Positions 1-8,609 of a DNA stretch of 59,523 nt are shown here, one piece after another (positions within the stretch are counted from its first letter, which is position 1; each line of letters starts with the position of its first letter). Origin of the DNA: an uncultured Clostridia bacterium (GTDB lineage Bacteria > Bacillota > Clostridia > TANB77 > CAG-508); contig CAKPGM010000010.1 of assembly GCA_934154805.1 (NCBI GenBank), forward strand, positions 1-59,523, given 5' to 3'. Below the pieces are notes generated by a model. That model had not been told where the DNA came from and ran no database searches. It was given only the letters and a program-made list of their open reading frames with translations. Made by a program: the position numbers and the translations under genes.

Positions 1-215
1 TTTCTTTTTATTGAGATAACTGTGTTATCTGGGTTTGTAACAGCTTGACGTTTTGCTATTTGTCCTACTAATCTTTCTCCATTTTTTGAGAATGCAACTA
101 CAGATGGTGTTGTTCTGTTTCCTTCTGCGTTAGGAATAACAACTGGCTCTCCTCCTTCCATAACTGCAACACATGAATTTGTTGTTCCTAAGTCAATTCC
201 TATAATTTTTCCCAT
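1..215 (-). CDS. dnaK: DnaK (Hsp70 chaperone), N-terminal part only
   Basis: This is the start of the Hsp70 chaperone, which binds unfolded peptides in the cytoplasm in an ATP-driven cycle with DnaJ and GrpE. The reverse strand reads MGKIIGIDLGTTNSCVAVME, the invariant phosphate-1 loop of the Hsp70 ATPase domain, followed by a conserved GNRTTPSVV segment. A strong AAGGAGG ribosome binding site precedes the ATG. Only about 71 residues lie in the window; the rest is beyond position 1. It is the third gene of hrcA-grpE-dnaK, with a 120-base gap after grpE that holds no gene, and is expected to be under the CIRCE/HrcA control seen upstream of hrcA. Confidence 0.97.
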   Translation of the reverse strand, partial: MGKIIGIDLGTTNSCVAVMEGGEPVVIPNAEGNRTTPSVVAFSKNGERLVGQIAKRQAVTNPDNTVISIKR

Positions 216-335
216 AATAAAATTCCTCCTTAAATTTATATACAATTTATTTTTTTCTTTCTTTGGTTTTGAGGTTCTAAAATAAATTTCTTTATTATTA
301 TTCCCTCTATTTATAATTTTAAAATTATTAACTTA

Positions 336-836
336 TTAATTTGCTACTATGACCATAGAATGTCTTATTACTCTATTTCCTATCATATAGCCTTTTCTAT
401 ATTCTTGAGCAACTATTTTCTCTCCAAGGTTTTCATCTTGAATCATACTAACTGCTTCGTGAAGCTCTGGGTCAAAAGGTTGACCAACTGCTTCTATCTC
501 TTTTACTCCATTTGCTGAAAGCACATCTTTAAATTGTTTTAATACTAGTTCTATTCCTTTTTTGTATTCTTCGTCTTTGCTTTCGGCTTCTGCTGCTTTT
601 TCTAAGTTGTCTATTACTGGAAGTAATGCTGATATTATATCTCCCATTATAGAAACATATAAACCTTCTCTTTCCTTTGCACTCCTCTTCTTTAAATTGT
701 CAAATTCTGCAATTAGCCTTGTGTGTCTGTCTTTGATGTCTTCAAGTTCTTCTTTTGCTTTTGCTAATTCTTCGTTTGATTCTTTTTTAGTATCTTTTTC
801 GTTTTCCTCTATATCTATTTTTTCTTCTTTATCCAT
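336..836 (-). CDS. grpE: GrpE nucleotide exchange factor
   Basis: GrpE releases ADP from DnaK and resets the chaperone cycle. The 166-residue protein has the family layout: an acidic, charged N-terminus (roughly residues 1-30), a long coiled coil (about 30-90, including EFDNLKKRSAKER) and a C-terminal beta domain ending in the typical GNRVIRHSMVIVA motif. The start overlaps the end of hrcA by 8 bases, so the two are probably translationally coupled. The order hrcA-grpE-dnaK is the classic Firmicute heat-shock operon. Confidence 0.97.
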   Translation of the reverse strand: MDKEEKIDIEENEKDTKKESNEELAKAKEELEDIKDRHTRLIAEFDNLKKRSAKEREGLYVSIMGDIISALLPVIDNLEKAAEAESKDEEYKKGIELVLKQFKDVLSANGVKEIEAVGQPFDPELHEAVSMIQDENLGEKIVAQEYRKGYMIGNRVIRHSMVIVAN

Positions 837-1872
837 CCTTGTTCTCCTTTCCTTCTCCTAACATTTTATCTTCATTTAATTTCTGGCTAATATATTTCAT
901 AGCAGAAATTACTTTCGAATAATCCATTCTTGTTGGTCCTATTATTGCAATAGTTCCTAAATCTTTGCCGTCTTTTTTATGTTTAAATGTTACAATACTA
1001 AAATCTTTTAATGCTTCATCTGCGTTTTCATCACCTATATAAACATTTATCTCATCTTGATCGCTTCCACTATTTAGTACATTCATTAATTGCTTTGTTT
1101 TGTCTGAGTCTAATATGTTTACAAAATTCTTTGCAAGATCTAGACTTTTAAATTCTGGTAGTTCAAATGATTTATCTGCACCTTCCATATATACTGGTAC
1201 ATCATCATTTATTGCCTTTTTTATTTGTTCTAGTATTGGTTTTACAACATTTAGCAAACTCTTCATTTCTGTATGCATATATTCTTCCATTGGTTTGTCT
1301 ATTTCTGTTATTGGCTTTCCTTTTAACTTGTTGTTAAACAAATATGTTATTGTTTCAACTTGTTCTTGTGTTATATCTTCATCAAATTTTATTATTGTTT
1401 CTTTTATAAGTCCACTACCTGTTAATATAACTGCCATCAACAATCTTGAACCTAATAGAACAAATTTTATTTCTTCTATATCTTGTGCCTTTGGACCAAT
1501 TCCAACTGAAGTATAATGAGTTATTTCCGATAATGTTGATGTTGTAATTTTTGTTAAATCTTCTATTTGATTTACTTTACTTTCTAGTTGGTTTTGAATA
1601 TATTTTATTTCTTGTCTGCTTATGCTATTGTAATTTATAAGTTCATCAACATAGTATCTGTATCCTTTTGCTGATGGAACTCTGCCTGCAGATGTATGAG
1701 GTTTTTCTAGTAGTCCAATCTTTTCTAACTCTGCCATATCATTTCTAATTGTAGCACTACTAAAGTCTATTTTTTGTTTATCTACAAGGGCTTTAGAACT
1801 TACTGGTTCTGCTGTTTCTATGTATTCTTCCACAATAGCTTGCAATACTTTTTTCTTTCTATTGTCTAACAT
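829..1872 (-). CDS. hrcA: HrcA heat-inducible transcription repressor
   Basis: HrcA represses class I heat-shock genes by binding the CIRCE inverted repeat; its folding depends on GroEL. The 347-residue protein has an N-terminal winged helix (VLQAIVEEYIETAEPVSS, then the recognition region SSATIRNDMAELEKIGLLEK) and a C-terminal ligand and dimer domain ending near IIGPTRMDYSKV, both typical of the family. An open frame extends 24 codons upstream. I chose the ATG at 1872 because AGAGGTG lies just before it, the protein then starts at the usual MLDNRKKK, and the extension would run across the CIRCE operator and the -10 box. It is first in the hrcA-grpE-dnaK operon and autoregulated. Confidence 0.97.
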   Translation of the reverse strand: MLDNRKKKVLQAIVEEYIETAEPVSSKALVDKQKIDFSSATIRNDMAELEKIGLLEKPHTSAGRVPSAKGYRYYVDELINYNSISRQEIKYIQNQLESKVNQIEDLTKITTSTLSEITHYTSVGIGPKAQDIEEIKFVLLGSRLLMAVILTGSGLIKETIIKFDEDITQEQVETITYLFNNKLKGKPITEIDKPMEEYMHTEMKSLLNVVKPILEQIKKAINDDVPVYMEGADKSFELPEFKSLDLAKNFVNILDSDKTKQLMNVLNSGSDQDEINVYIGDENADEALKDFSIVTFKHKKDGKDLGTIAIIGPTRMDYSKVISAMKYISQKLNEDKMLGEGKENKDG

Positions 1873-1886
1873 ATTTTCACCTCTTT

Positions 1887-1913
1887 TTAGCACTTTATAC
1901 ATCAGAGTGCTAA
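1887..1913 (-). promoter_or_regulatory. CIRCE operator (HrcA binding site)
   Basis: A 9-9-9 inverted repeat, TTAGCACTT-N9-GAGTGCTAA, differs from the CIRCE consensus (TTAGCACTC-N9-GAGTGCTAA) at one base. It lies between the promoter and the hrcA start codon, so HrcA bound here would block the operon and close an autoregulatory loop. Confidence 0.95.
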
Positions 1914-1922
1914 ACTGTGTAT

Positions 1923-1951
1923 ATAATACATCCATATTTAGCAAATGTCAA
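1923..1951 (-). promoter_or_regulatory. Sigma-A promoter of hrcA operon
   Basis: On the minus strand TTGACA (1946-1951) is followed after 17 bases by TATTAT (1923-1928). The predicted start, near 1916, sits at the edge of the CIRCE element. A further inverted repeat (TTAGCAA, 1938-1944; TTGCTAA, 1958-1964) straddles the -35 box. Confidence 0.8.
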
Positions 1952-2009
1952 TAGAGATTGCTAATTTAATTGTGAATTTTTTGTGTTCATTTTTTGTATT
2001 TTTATATCT

Positions 2010-2056
2010 AAAAAATCACCAGCAAAATATTTAATACTTTGCTAGTGATTTTTTTA
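2010..2056 (-). terminator. Intrinsic terminator after the RNHCP gene
   Basis: The stem AAATCAC-AGCAAA pairs with TTTGCT-GTGATTT around a short AT loop, with T runs on both sides, so it may act in both directions. It begins right at the stop codon of the RNHCP gene. Confidence 0.75.
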
Positions 2057-2368
2057 ATAATTATGCATTGCTGTTAGTTTTATTATCAGATCAGTGTTAT
2101 CATCTTCTGCAGCTTTATTTCGTCTTATTTTACCGCATTTTTTGCATTTGAATATTATTACATATCCTTTTTTACTGTCTAATTCTGCGCCAACTGGTTC
2201 TAATGTTCCTTTACATTCTTCTTGTCTATCTCCAGGATTTATGTCTACGTGTTTTGAGTGCAAGCAGTATGGACAATGATTTCTGCAAGAATACCCTAGT
2301 TTCGGTACATGCTTACCACAGTTTTCGCATATAAATTCTTCGTCTATTTCTGTAAAATTTCCTGCCAT
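2054..2368 (-). CDS. RNHCP domain zinc-binding protein
   Basis: This is a small protein of about 104 residues with the RNHCP domain, named for the motif visible here as SCRNHCPYCLHSKHVD. Cysteine pairs CENCGK, CRNHCPYC and CKKCGK suggest two zinc sites. No biochemical function is established for the family. The frame is open upstream to a GTG at 2377, but the ATG at 2368 has AGGTG six bases before it, and that site overlaps the stop codon of the upstream kinase gene (TAGGTGAATAAGATG), implying translational coupling. Confidence 0.85.
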   Translation of the reverse strand: MAGNFTEIDEEFICENCGKHVPKLGYSCRNHCPYCLHSKHVDINPGDRQEECKGTLEPVGAELDSKKGYVIIFKCKKCGKIRRNKAAEDDNTDLIIKLTAMHNY

Positions 2369-2377
2369 CTTATTCAC

Positions 2378-3982
2378 CTATTCTTCGAATATACTTCCAC
2401 CTATAAATTCTCTTAATAAAGAATTCTTTGGTATGTATTGTTCATCTATTTCTTTAAAATATTTTAAGAATTTTACTAGTCGTTTTGCCTCTGCATATTC
2501 TGGTTCTTCGTTTGTAATTTCTTCTAATAAAGGTAATGCGTGTTTCTTTAATACACTAAATTCATATATTAATGAAGAGTTAAACATTGCGTCGCAGTTC
2601 TCTTGGAATGGGAATATGTTTTTAAATTCTCCTCTGTTTACACTGTCCCAAGATTTTAATGTATGAAGTGCAGAATATCCTCTATAGCTGTTATCTCTTA
2701 CAATTCTTCTTATTAATCTTGTATCTGTTGTTGATATTCTGTTACAGTAGTCTATGTTTAGTACTGTTAAATCACTTATATAGATTTTATATTTTTGCTC
2801 CATTGGTATTGAACTTGTTAATTTATCGTTTAAGCAGTGTATTCCTTCTACTACCAAGATTTCGTCATCTGCTAAGTGCATTTTTTCTCCATTGTAGCAT
2901 TTTGTTCCTACTTTGAAGTCAAATGTTGGTACATCTACTGTTCCGCCTTCTAATAGTGTTTTTATGTGATTATTGAACAAGTCTAAGTCAATTGCTTCTA
3001 GACATTCAAAATCATAGTTTCCGTTTTCATCTCTTGGAGTATCTTTTCTTTCTACGAAATAGTTATCAACTGATATTGTAACAGGTTTGAATCCATTTAA
3101 TCTTAGTTGAATTCCTAATCTCTTTGCAAAAGTAGTTTTCCCTGATGATGATGGACCTGCTATTAATACCATTTTTATATTTTTTCTTTGCAATATATCA
3201 TCAGCTATATCTGCTATTTTCTTTTCATGAAGAGCCTCTGATAATAATATTATATCTTTCCCTTTTCCACTTTCTATTGCATTGTTTAAATTATATAGAT
3301 TATGTATGTTCAATACTTTATGGATATCTTCGTATTCTTCTAATGTTGCTAGTAATTTTTTTCCACTTCTTTGATTTGATAATTCATGTGGATTTGATGC
3401 TGCTGGATATATTACTAAGAATCCGTCTTTATATTTCTTTATATCAAATACATTTGTATATCCTGTTGCAATTGGCATTACTCCAAAGAAGTAGTTGTAG
3501 TAGTTTTCACAATAATATAGCGAAACCATTTCTTTTTGGTAGTTATCAAATTGAGCCATTCCTCTTTGTGTTTTTTCGCTATGATAAAATTCAGCTGCTT
3601 CTTCTTTGTCCATTTCTACTTTTCTTATTTCTAAATTCTTGTCGATAATTTCTTGCATTCTTGCTTCTATCTTTTTTATCATTTCTTCTGTTATTTCCAT
3701 ATTTTCTATTTTACAGAACATTGCATTAGCTAATTGATAGTTTACACTAAGTAATGCTGTTGGATATGTTTCTTCAAGTGCTTTTGCCATTACATACAAG
3801 ATTCCTCTTATATAAATTCTATGACCATCTTTTGTACCAGTGTCTAATAATGTAATTTTGTCAGTATCCTTAATTTCAAAGTTTAGTGACTTTACTTCAT
3901 TATTGCACATACAAGCAATTATTGTTCTTCCTTGCTTTGTAGCTTCTTCTATTTCATTTTTATATTTTTCAATTACTTTCAT
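2378..3982 (-). CDS. Uridine kinase-like nucleoside kinase with N-terminal TGS-type region
   Basis: This 534-residue protein belongs to the clostridial nucleoside kinase group, in which a threonyl-tRNA synthetase-like N-terminal region (about 1-200) is fused to a uridine kinase/phosphoribulokinase P-loop domain. The P-loop GPSSSGKTT lies near residues 276-284, followed by ISVDNYF and DFECLEAIDLDLF typical of uridine kinases. The likely reaction is ATP-dependent phosphorylation of a nucleoside; the substrate cannot be read from sequence. The start at 3982 is chosen because GGAG lies 7 bases upstream; an upstream ATG at 4018 has no such site. It is followed directly by the RNHCP gene. Confidence 0.85.
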   Translation of the reverse strand: MKVIEKYKNEIEEATKQGRTIIACMCNNEVKSLNFEIKDTDKITLLDTGTKDGHRIYIRGILYVMAKALEETYPTALLSVNYQLANAMFCKIENMEITEEMIKKIEARMQEIIDKNLEIRKVEMDKEEAAEFYHSEKTQRGMAQFDNYQKEMVSLYYCENYYNYFFGVMPIATGYTNVFDIKKYKDGFLVIYPAASNPHELSNQRSGKKLLATLEEYEDIHKVLNIHNLYNLNNAIESGKGKDIILLSEALHEKKIADIADDILQRKNIKMVLIAGPSSSGKTTFAKRLGIQLRLNGFKPVTISVDNYFVERKDTPRDENGNYDFECLEAIDLDLFNNHIKTLLEGGTVDVPTFDFKVGTKCYNGEKMHLADDEILVVEGIHCLNDKLTSSIPMEQKYKIYISDLTVLNIDYCNRISTTDTRLIRRIVRDNSYRGYSALHTLKSWDSVNRGEFKNIFPFQENCDAMFNSSLIYEFSVLKKHALPLLEEITNEEPEYAEAKRLVKFLKYFKEIDEQYIPKNSLLREFIGGSIFEE

Positions 3983-4091
3983 AATGTTTTCTCCAATCTT
4001 TCTATTTTGTACTTTCATATTGTATCATATTTTTTGTATATTTGGATATACTTATATTAAAATTTTATTAAATTTGTAGGAGGAATATTCT

Positions 4092-4274
4092 ATGACTAAT
4101 AAAAGAATTAGTGAGATATTAAAGAGTAAGGAAATTAAAGAGATTTATTATAATGAGCAACCAGTTTGGGTGCAAGAATTACACGGAAGTACCGCTAAGG
4201 TAGGTTTTATGAATTCTAGTAATACAAAAGATTTGTATATTGATGATTTATACGAAAAAGACTTATATAATTAG
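4092..4274 (+). CDS. sspH: H-type small acid-soluble spore protein
   Basis: The 60-residue product matches the SspH/Tlp-like minor SASP family: an N-terminal RISEILKSKEI helix followed by the signature YYNEQPVWVQELH and a short beta region ending in an acidic tail. Minor SASPs are made in the forespore and found in the spore core. It has a strong AGGAGGAA site and stands alone, divergent from the kinase gene and closed by its own terminator. Forespore (sigma-G or F) expression is expected, but I could not assign a clear promoter. Confidence 0.85.
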   Translation: MTNKRISEILKSKEIKEIYYNEQPVWVQELHGSTAKVGFMNSSNTKDLYIDDLYEKDLYN

Positions 4275-4278
4275 ATTT

Positions 4279-4306
4279 ATCGGAAGGAGTACCTTCCGAT
4301 ATTTTA
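4279..4306 (+). terminator. Terminator of sspH
   Basis: A perfect 9-bp stem ATCGGAAGG-AGTA-CCTTCCGAT is followed by ATTTTAATTT, five bases after the sspH stop codon. Confidence 0.85.
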
Positions 4307-5116
4307 ATTTATATTATTTAATTCCTCTAAGAATTCAGCCACGCCTTCTTTATTGTTAGATTTTATTACTCTATTTGCATATTTTTTCACATTATCTTGA
4401 GCATTATCTACAACTACTGCTAGTCCAACCTTTTTTAACATTGAAACATCGTTTTCATTATCTCCTATTGCTATTGCATCTTTTAAATCTATATTTAATT
4501 TGTCACATAATATTTTTACAGCATTTCCTTTTGAAGATTCAATATTTGCCACGTCAAATGATGTTGTATCTCTTTGCTTTTCGTTTTCATCTATTAATTT
4601 AGGAGATTGGTATTTTATTTCAACGTTTTTTAATTTTTCTGCTTGCTGTTTTGCCATTTTTACTTTATAAAAATCCGTATCTGTAACCACACATTGGTTT
4701 ATATCATTTTCTTGTACAAACTTTTCGATAGGTTCTTCTAATTTTCTTTCTGAACCATCAAAATGTTTTAGTTTTGTAACAACTCTATCTTCACCAACAT
4801 TCATCATAAATCTTACATCTTCTTGTGTTGCGATTTTATATAATTCTATTATTGATGGTTTATCCATAATGTTGGTATATATTTCTGTTTTATCTTGGTA
4901 ATCATATATTCCACCACCATTAGAAATTATGATATATCTGCTTGCATTAGTTTCTCTACTAATGTTTTCTGTATATTTTCTAGGTCTTCCAGAGGCTATT
5001 ACAACTAATATGCCTCTGTCCATTAACTTCTTTATAGCTTGCTTGGTTCTTGTGGTTATTTCTTGGTTATCATTTCTTAATGTTCCGTCTATATCTACAA
5101 ATACGATTTTATACAT
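4304..5116 (-). CDS. Cof-type HAD-IIB phosphatase
   Basis: This is a cytosolic haloacid dehalogenase phosphatase of the Cof/YbiV group, acting on small phosphorylated metabolites (sugar phosphates, FMN and the like). Motif I is FVDIDGTLRN (nucleophile Asp 8), motif II is VVIASGRPRKYT, the type IIB cap lies between, and motif IV is IAIGDNENDVSML. At 270 residues it has the usual length. It follows the phosphotransferase gene by nine bases in an adhE-led cluster, so the three are probably co-transcribed. The true substrate is unknown. Confidence 0.88.
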   Translation of the reverse strand: MYKIVFVDIDGTLRNDNQEITTRTKQAIKKLMDRGILVVIASGRPRKYTENISRETNASRYIIISNGGGIYDYQDKTEIYTNIMDKPSIIELYKIATQEDVRFMMNVGEDRVVTKLKHFDGSERKLEEPIEKFVQENDINQCVVTDTDFYKVKMAKQQAEKLKNVEIKYQSPKLIDENEKQRDTTSFDVANIESSKGNAVKILCDKLNIDLKDAIAIGDNENDVSMLKKVGLAVVVDNAQDNVKKYANRVIKSNNKEGVAEFLEELNNIN

Positions 5117-5125
5117 TATTTCTCC

Positions 5126-5887
5126 CTACTGATATTCTACAATATCTATCCACTTACTTAAAAATTCTTGTTCTTCCGCTTTTCCTTTTGTCATTTGTGT
5201 TGCTGCAACTATTGGTATCCAGGTTTGGATTTTGTTTTTCTCTATCTCACTTGCATTTGCAAATATTTCTAAGTATCTATTTGCAATTTCGTCTTGTCCT
5301 TTCATTGAGAATAATAAGAATGTTCTTGCAGCATCTGCTGACGCATTTCCTTGTGTTGCGTGTGACCAGTCTAATATGCAATATTCTCCATTTTCTTTTA
5401 CTATTATATTGCTTGGGTTAAAATCTCCATGACATAATTTTGCGTGGTTTTTCATTCCCTCTAGTCTTTGTAGTAAATCATATCTTACTTCGTTGCTTAT
5501 GTTTGTTGCCTCTGTTAGTTTTCTTCTAAATTTATCTTTTATTCTACTTAATAGAGGTACTTTCTTTGATAATACTTCTAGTTGTATTTTTACAAAGAAT
5601 TGTAAATATTCTTCTAATTTTTCTGGATGTTCTTCCATTAATTGGCTTAATGGTTTTCCTTCTACATATTCTGTAATCAAGGCCCATCTATTTTCTATTT
5701 TTCCTATTTCTATTAGCTTTGGTACATTTAAGTCTGTTGCTTCTTCAACTCTTGCTAAGTTCAAAGCTTCGTTTAGTATATCCGCCTTTGAGTAGTTTTC
5801 TATAAATAATTTTATTGTTTTTCCATTGTCTTGATATATGGTTTTGTTCGCTCTTTCTGCTATTACATTGTTTAAATTATATTCCAT
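5126..5887 (-). CDS. Aminoglycoside phosphotransferase/choline kinase-like protein
   Basis: A 253-residue kinase-like fold enzyme. The catalytic loop CHGDFNPSNIIV (Brenner motif HGDxxxxN) and the metal-binding ILDWSHAT are both present, so it should be active. An N-terminal region with LITEYVEGKPL corresponds to the hinge. The family phosphorylates small molecules such as aminoglycosides, choline or sugars. Nothing here points to antibiotic resistance; a metabolic or envelope substrate is as likely. Its start overlaps the adhE stop by 11 bases, suggesting translational coupling. Confidence 0.8.
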   Translation of the reverse strand: MEYNLNNVIAERANKTIYQDNGKTIKLFIENYSKADILNEALNLARVEEATDLNVPKLIEIGKIENRWALITEYVEGKPLSQLMEEHPEKLEEYLQFFVKIQLEVLSKKVPLLSRIKDKFRRKLTEATNISNEVRYDLLQRLEGMKNHAKLCHGDFNPSNIIVKENGEYCILDWSHATQGNASADAARTFLLFSMKGQDEIANRYLEIFANASEIEKNKIQTWIPIVAATQMTKGKAEEQEFLSKWIDIVEYQ

Positions 5888-8510
5888 TTTCTTCTCCTCC
5901 TTCTACTTTGTGACCATAATATGCTTGTAAATACATATCTTTTATTTCGCTCATCAATGGGTATCTTGGGTTTGTTCCAGTACATTGATCATCAAATGCG
6001 TCTTCTGTCATTTCGTCTAAGGTTGCTAAGAAATCCTTTTCATCTACTCCATAATCTCTTATTGTTGGTTTTATACCAATTGTTTCTTTTAGTTCATCTA
6101 TTTTCTTTATTAGATTTTCTAGTTTTTCTTCATCATTATTTCCTGTAATTCCTACACTTTCTGCTATTTCTGCATATCTTCTTAGTGTATTTGGATATCC
6201 ATATTGTGGAAATGTTCCCATTTTTACAGGTGCTTCTTGGCTATTGTATCTTAGTACTTCGTCTATTAACAAAGCATTTGCAATTCCGTGTGCTATATGA
6301 TGGAATGCTCCTAATTTATGTGCCATTGAGTGACATACTCCTAAGAATGCATTTGCGAAGGCCATTCCTGCCATTGTTGCTGCATTTGCCATTTCTTCTC
6401 TTGCTTCTGGATCATTTGCTCCATTTTCATATGCTCTTGGTAAATATTTAAATATTTTTCCTAATGCTTCTTTTGCAAGTGCATCTGTGTATGGTGTTGC
6501 CATCATTGATGCATATGCTTCTAGGCAGTGTGTTACAGCGTCTATTCCTGATGCAGATGTTAATCCTTTTGGCGCATCCATCATCATATTTGCGTCTACT
6601 ATTGCCATCTTTGGTAGTAGCTCATAATCTGCTAGAGGATATTTTATTCCTGTTGTTTCATCAGTAATAACTGCGAATGGTGTAACTTCAGAACCTGTTC
6701 CTGCTGATGTTGGAACTGCTATGAAGTAAGCTTTTTCTCCCATTTTAGGAAATGTGTATACTCTTTTTCTAATGTCCATAAATCTCATTGCCATATCTAG
6801 GAATTCTACTTCTGGATGTTCATATAATACCCACATTATTTTTGCTGCATCCATTGCACTTCCTCCACCAACTGCGATTATGCAATCTGGATTAAATTCT
6901 GTTAGTATTTTTGCTCCTTCTTTTGCACTAGCAAGTGTTGGATCTGGTTGAACATCTGAAAATGTTGCATGTTCTATTCCCATTTCATTTAATTTGTCTG
7001 TTATTACTTTTGTGTATCCGTTTTTGTATAAGAAACTATCTGTTACTATGAATACTCTCTTTTTATTCATTACATTTTTTAATTCTTCTAAGGCTACTGG
7101 CAAGCATCCTCTCTTTATATATACCTTCTCAGGTGTTCTAAACCAAAGCATATTTTCTCTCCTCTCTGCAACTGTTTTTACATTTATTAAATGTTTTACT
7201 CCCACATTCTCTGAAACCGAGTTTCCTCCCCAAGTTCCACAGCCTAGTGTTAGTGAAGGAGTTAATTTAAAGTTGTAAATATCTCCTATTCCACCTTGTG
7301 ATGCTGGTGTATTTACTAACACTCTGTAAGTTTTCATTGTGCTATAAAAGGTTTGTAGCTTTTCTTGTTCTGTTAAGGTATTTATATATATTGATGATGT
7401 GTGTCCTAATCCGCCATCTTCTATTAGTCTATATGCTTTGTCCACAGCGTCTACAAAATTCTTGGCTCTATACATTGCTAATACTGGTGATAGTTTTTCT
7501 CTTGCAAATTCTTCTGACATTTCTACACTCTCAACTTCACCTATTAATATTTTTGTGTTTTCTGGAACATTTATTCCTGCAAGCTCTGCAATACGAGTTG
7601 CTTTCTGTCCTACTATTTTTGCATTTAATGCACCATTTATGATTATGGTTTTTCTTACTTTTTCTGTTTCTTCTGGATTTAGTATATAGCAATTTCTTTT
7701 TAGAAATTCATCTCTTACTTTATCATATATTGAATCTAGAACTATTACTGATTGTTCTGACGCACATATCATTCCATTATCGAATGTTTTTGAGTGTATT
7801 ATTGAGTTTACTGCTAATAATATATCTGCACTTTCATCTATTACAGCTGGTGTATTTCCCGGTCCAACTCCTAATGCTGGCTTTCCACTAGAATATGCTG
7901 ATTTTACCATTCCAGGTCCACCCGTTGCAAGTATTATATCTGCTGACTGCATTAGCATATTTGTTAACTCTAATGATGGAACATCAATCCAAGCAATAAT
8001 GTCTTTTGGTGCTCCAGCTTTTATTGCCGCTTCTAGTACTATTTTTGTTGCCTCTATTGTAGATTTTTTTGCTCTTGGATGAGGACTTATTATCATTCCA
8101 TTTCTAGTTTTTAATGCTATTAATGTTTTAAATATTGCTGTTGATGTAGGGTTTGTTGTTGGTATTACTGCCGCAATTACTCCTACTGGTTCAGCTATTT
8201 TCTTAATTCCAAAGTTTTTGTCTTCTTCTAGTACTCCACAGGTTCTTACATTTCTATATTTATTGTAAACATATTCAGCTGCATAATTGTTCTTTATTAC
8301 TTTGTCTTCTACAACTCCCATCCCTGTTTCTTCCACTGCCATTTTTGCAAGTGGAATTCTTGCTTGGTTTGCTGCTATTGCTGCTGCTTTAAATATCTTG
8401 TCTACTTGTTCTTGTGTATATTTTGAAAATTCCTTTTGTGCTTTTCTAACTCTTTCAAAAGCCTCTTGTAGACTATCTACACTGTCTACGACTTTGTATT
8501 CGTCACTCAT
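5877..8510 (-). CDS. adhE: Bifunctional acetaldehyde/alcohol dehydrogenase AdhE
   Basis: AdhE converts acetyl-CoA to acetaldehyde and then ethanol, consuming two NADH, and is the main ethanol-forming step of many anaerobes; it typically assembles into filaments (spirosomes). The 877 residues have an N-terminal CoA-acylating aldehyde dehydrogenase (catalytic Cys in GMICASEQSV near residue 250) and a C-terminal iron-dependent alcohol dehydrogenase (GGGSAMDAAK, then metal ligands in SGIDAVTHCLEAY and CHSMAHKLGAFHHIAHG). Both halves look intact. An AGGAGG site precedes the ATG. It heads a three-gene run with the kinase and the Cof phosphatase. Confidence 0.96.
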   Translation of the reverse strand: MSDEYKVVDSVDSLQEAFERVRKAQKEFSKYTQEQVDKIFKAAAIAANQARIPLAKMAVEETGMGVVEDKVIKNNYAAEYVYNKYRNVRTCGVLEEDKNFGIKKIAEPVGVIAAVIPTTNPTSTAIFKTLIALKTRNGMIISPHPRAKKSTIEATKIVLEAAIKAGAPKDIIAWIDVPSLELTNMLMQSADIILATGGPGMVKSAYSSGKPALGVGPGNTPAVIDESADILLAVNSIIHSKTFDNGMICASEQSVIVLDSIYDKVRDEFLKRNCYILNPEETEKVRKTIIINGALNAKIVGQKATRIAELAGINVPENTKILIGEVESVEMSEEFAREKLSPVLAMYRAKNFVDAVDKAYRLIEDGGLGHTSSIYINTLTEQEKLQTFYSTMKTYRVLVNTPASQGGIGDIYNFKLTPSLTLGCGTWGGNSVSENVGVKHLINVKTVAERRENMLWFRTPEKVYIKRGCLPVALEELKNVMNKKRVFIVTDSFLYKNGYTKVITDKLNEMGIEHATFSDVQPDPTLASAKEGAKILTEFNPDCIIAVGGGSAMDAAKIMWVLYEHPEVEFLDMAMRFMDIRKRVYTFPKMGEKAYFIAVPTSAGTGSEVTPFAVITDETTGIKYPLADYELLPKMAIVDANMMMDAPKGLTSASGIDAVTHCLEAYASMMATPYTDALAKEALGKIFKYLPRAYENGANDPEAREEMANAATMAGMAFANAFLGVCHSMAHKLGAFHHIAHGIANALLIDEVLRYNSQEAPVKMGTFPQYGYPNTLRRYAEIAESVGITGNNDEEKLENLIKKIDELKETIGIKPTIRDYGVDEKDFLATLDEMTEDAFDDQCTGTNPRYPLMSEIKDMYLQAYYGHKVEGGEENGI

Positions 8511-8609
8511 ATTTTTCCTCCTAGTTTATTAAATATCTTTTGCTTATATGTCATTAGCATAATACCATTATTGTGATTATTTTTCAATAATTTTTCTGCT
8601 ATTTTGTAA

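Noticed and set aside
3145..3648. Long open frames on the plus strand opposite minus-strand genes
   Set aside because: They are hydrophobic mirror frames of AT-rich genes (Leu/Phe/Ser-rich), without ribosome sites or family motifs; the same holds for the other plus-strand frames over minus-strand genes.
8520..8600. Rex redox operator upstream of adhE
   Set aside because: TTGTGATTATTTTTCAATAA is only a weak palindrome and does not fit the Rex consensus well.
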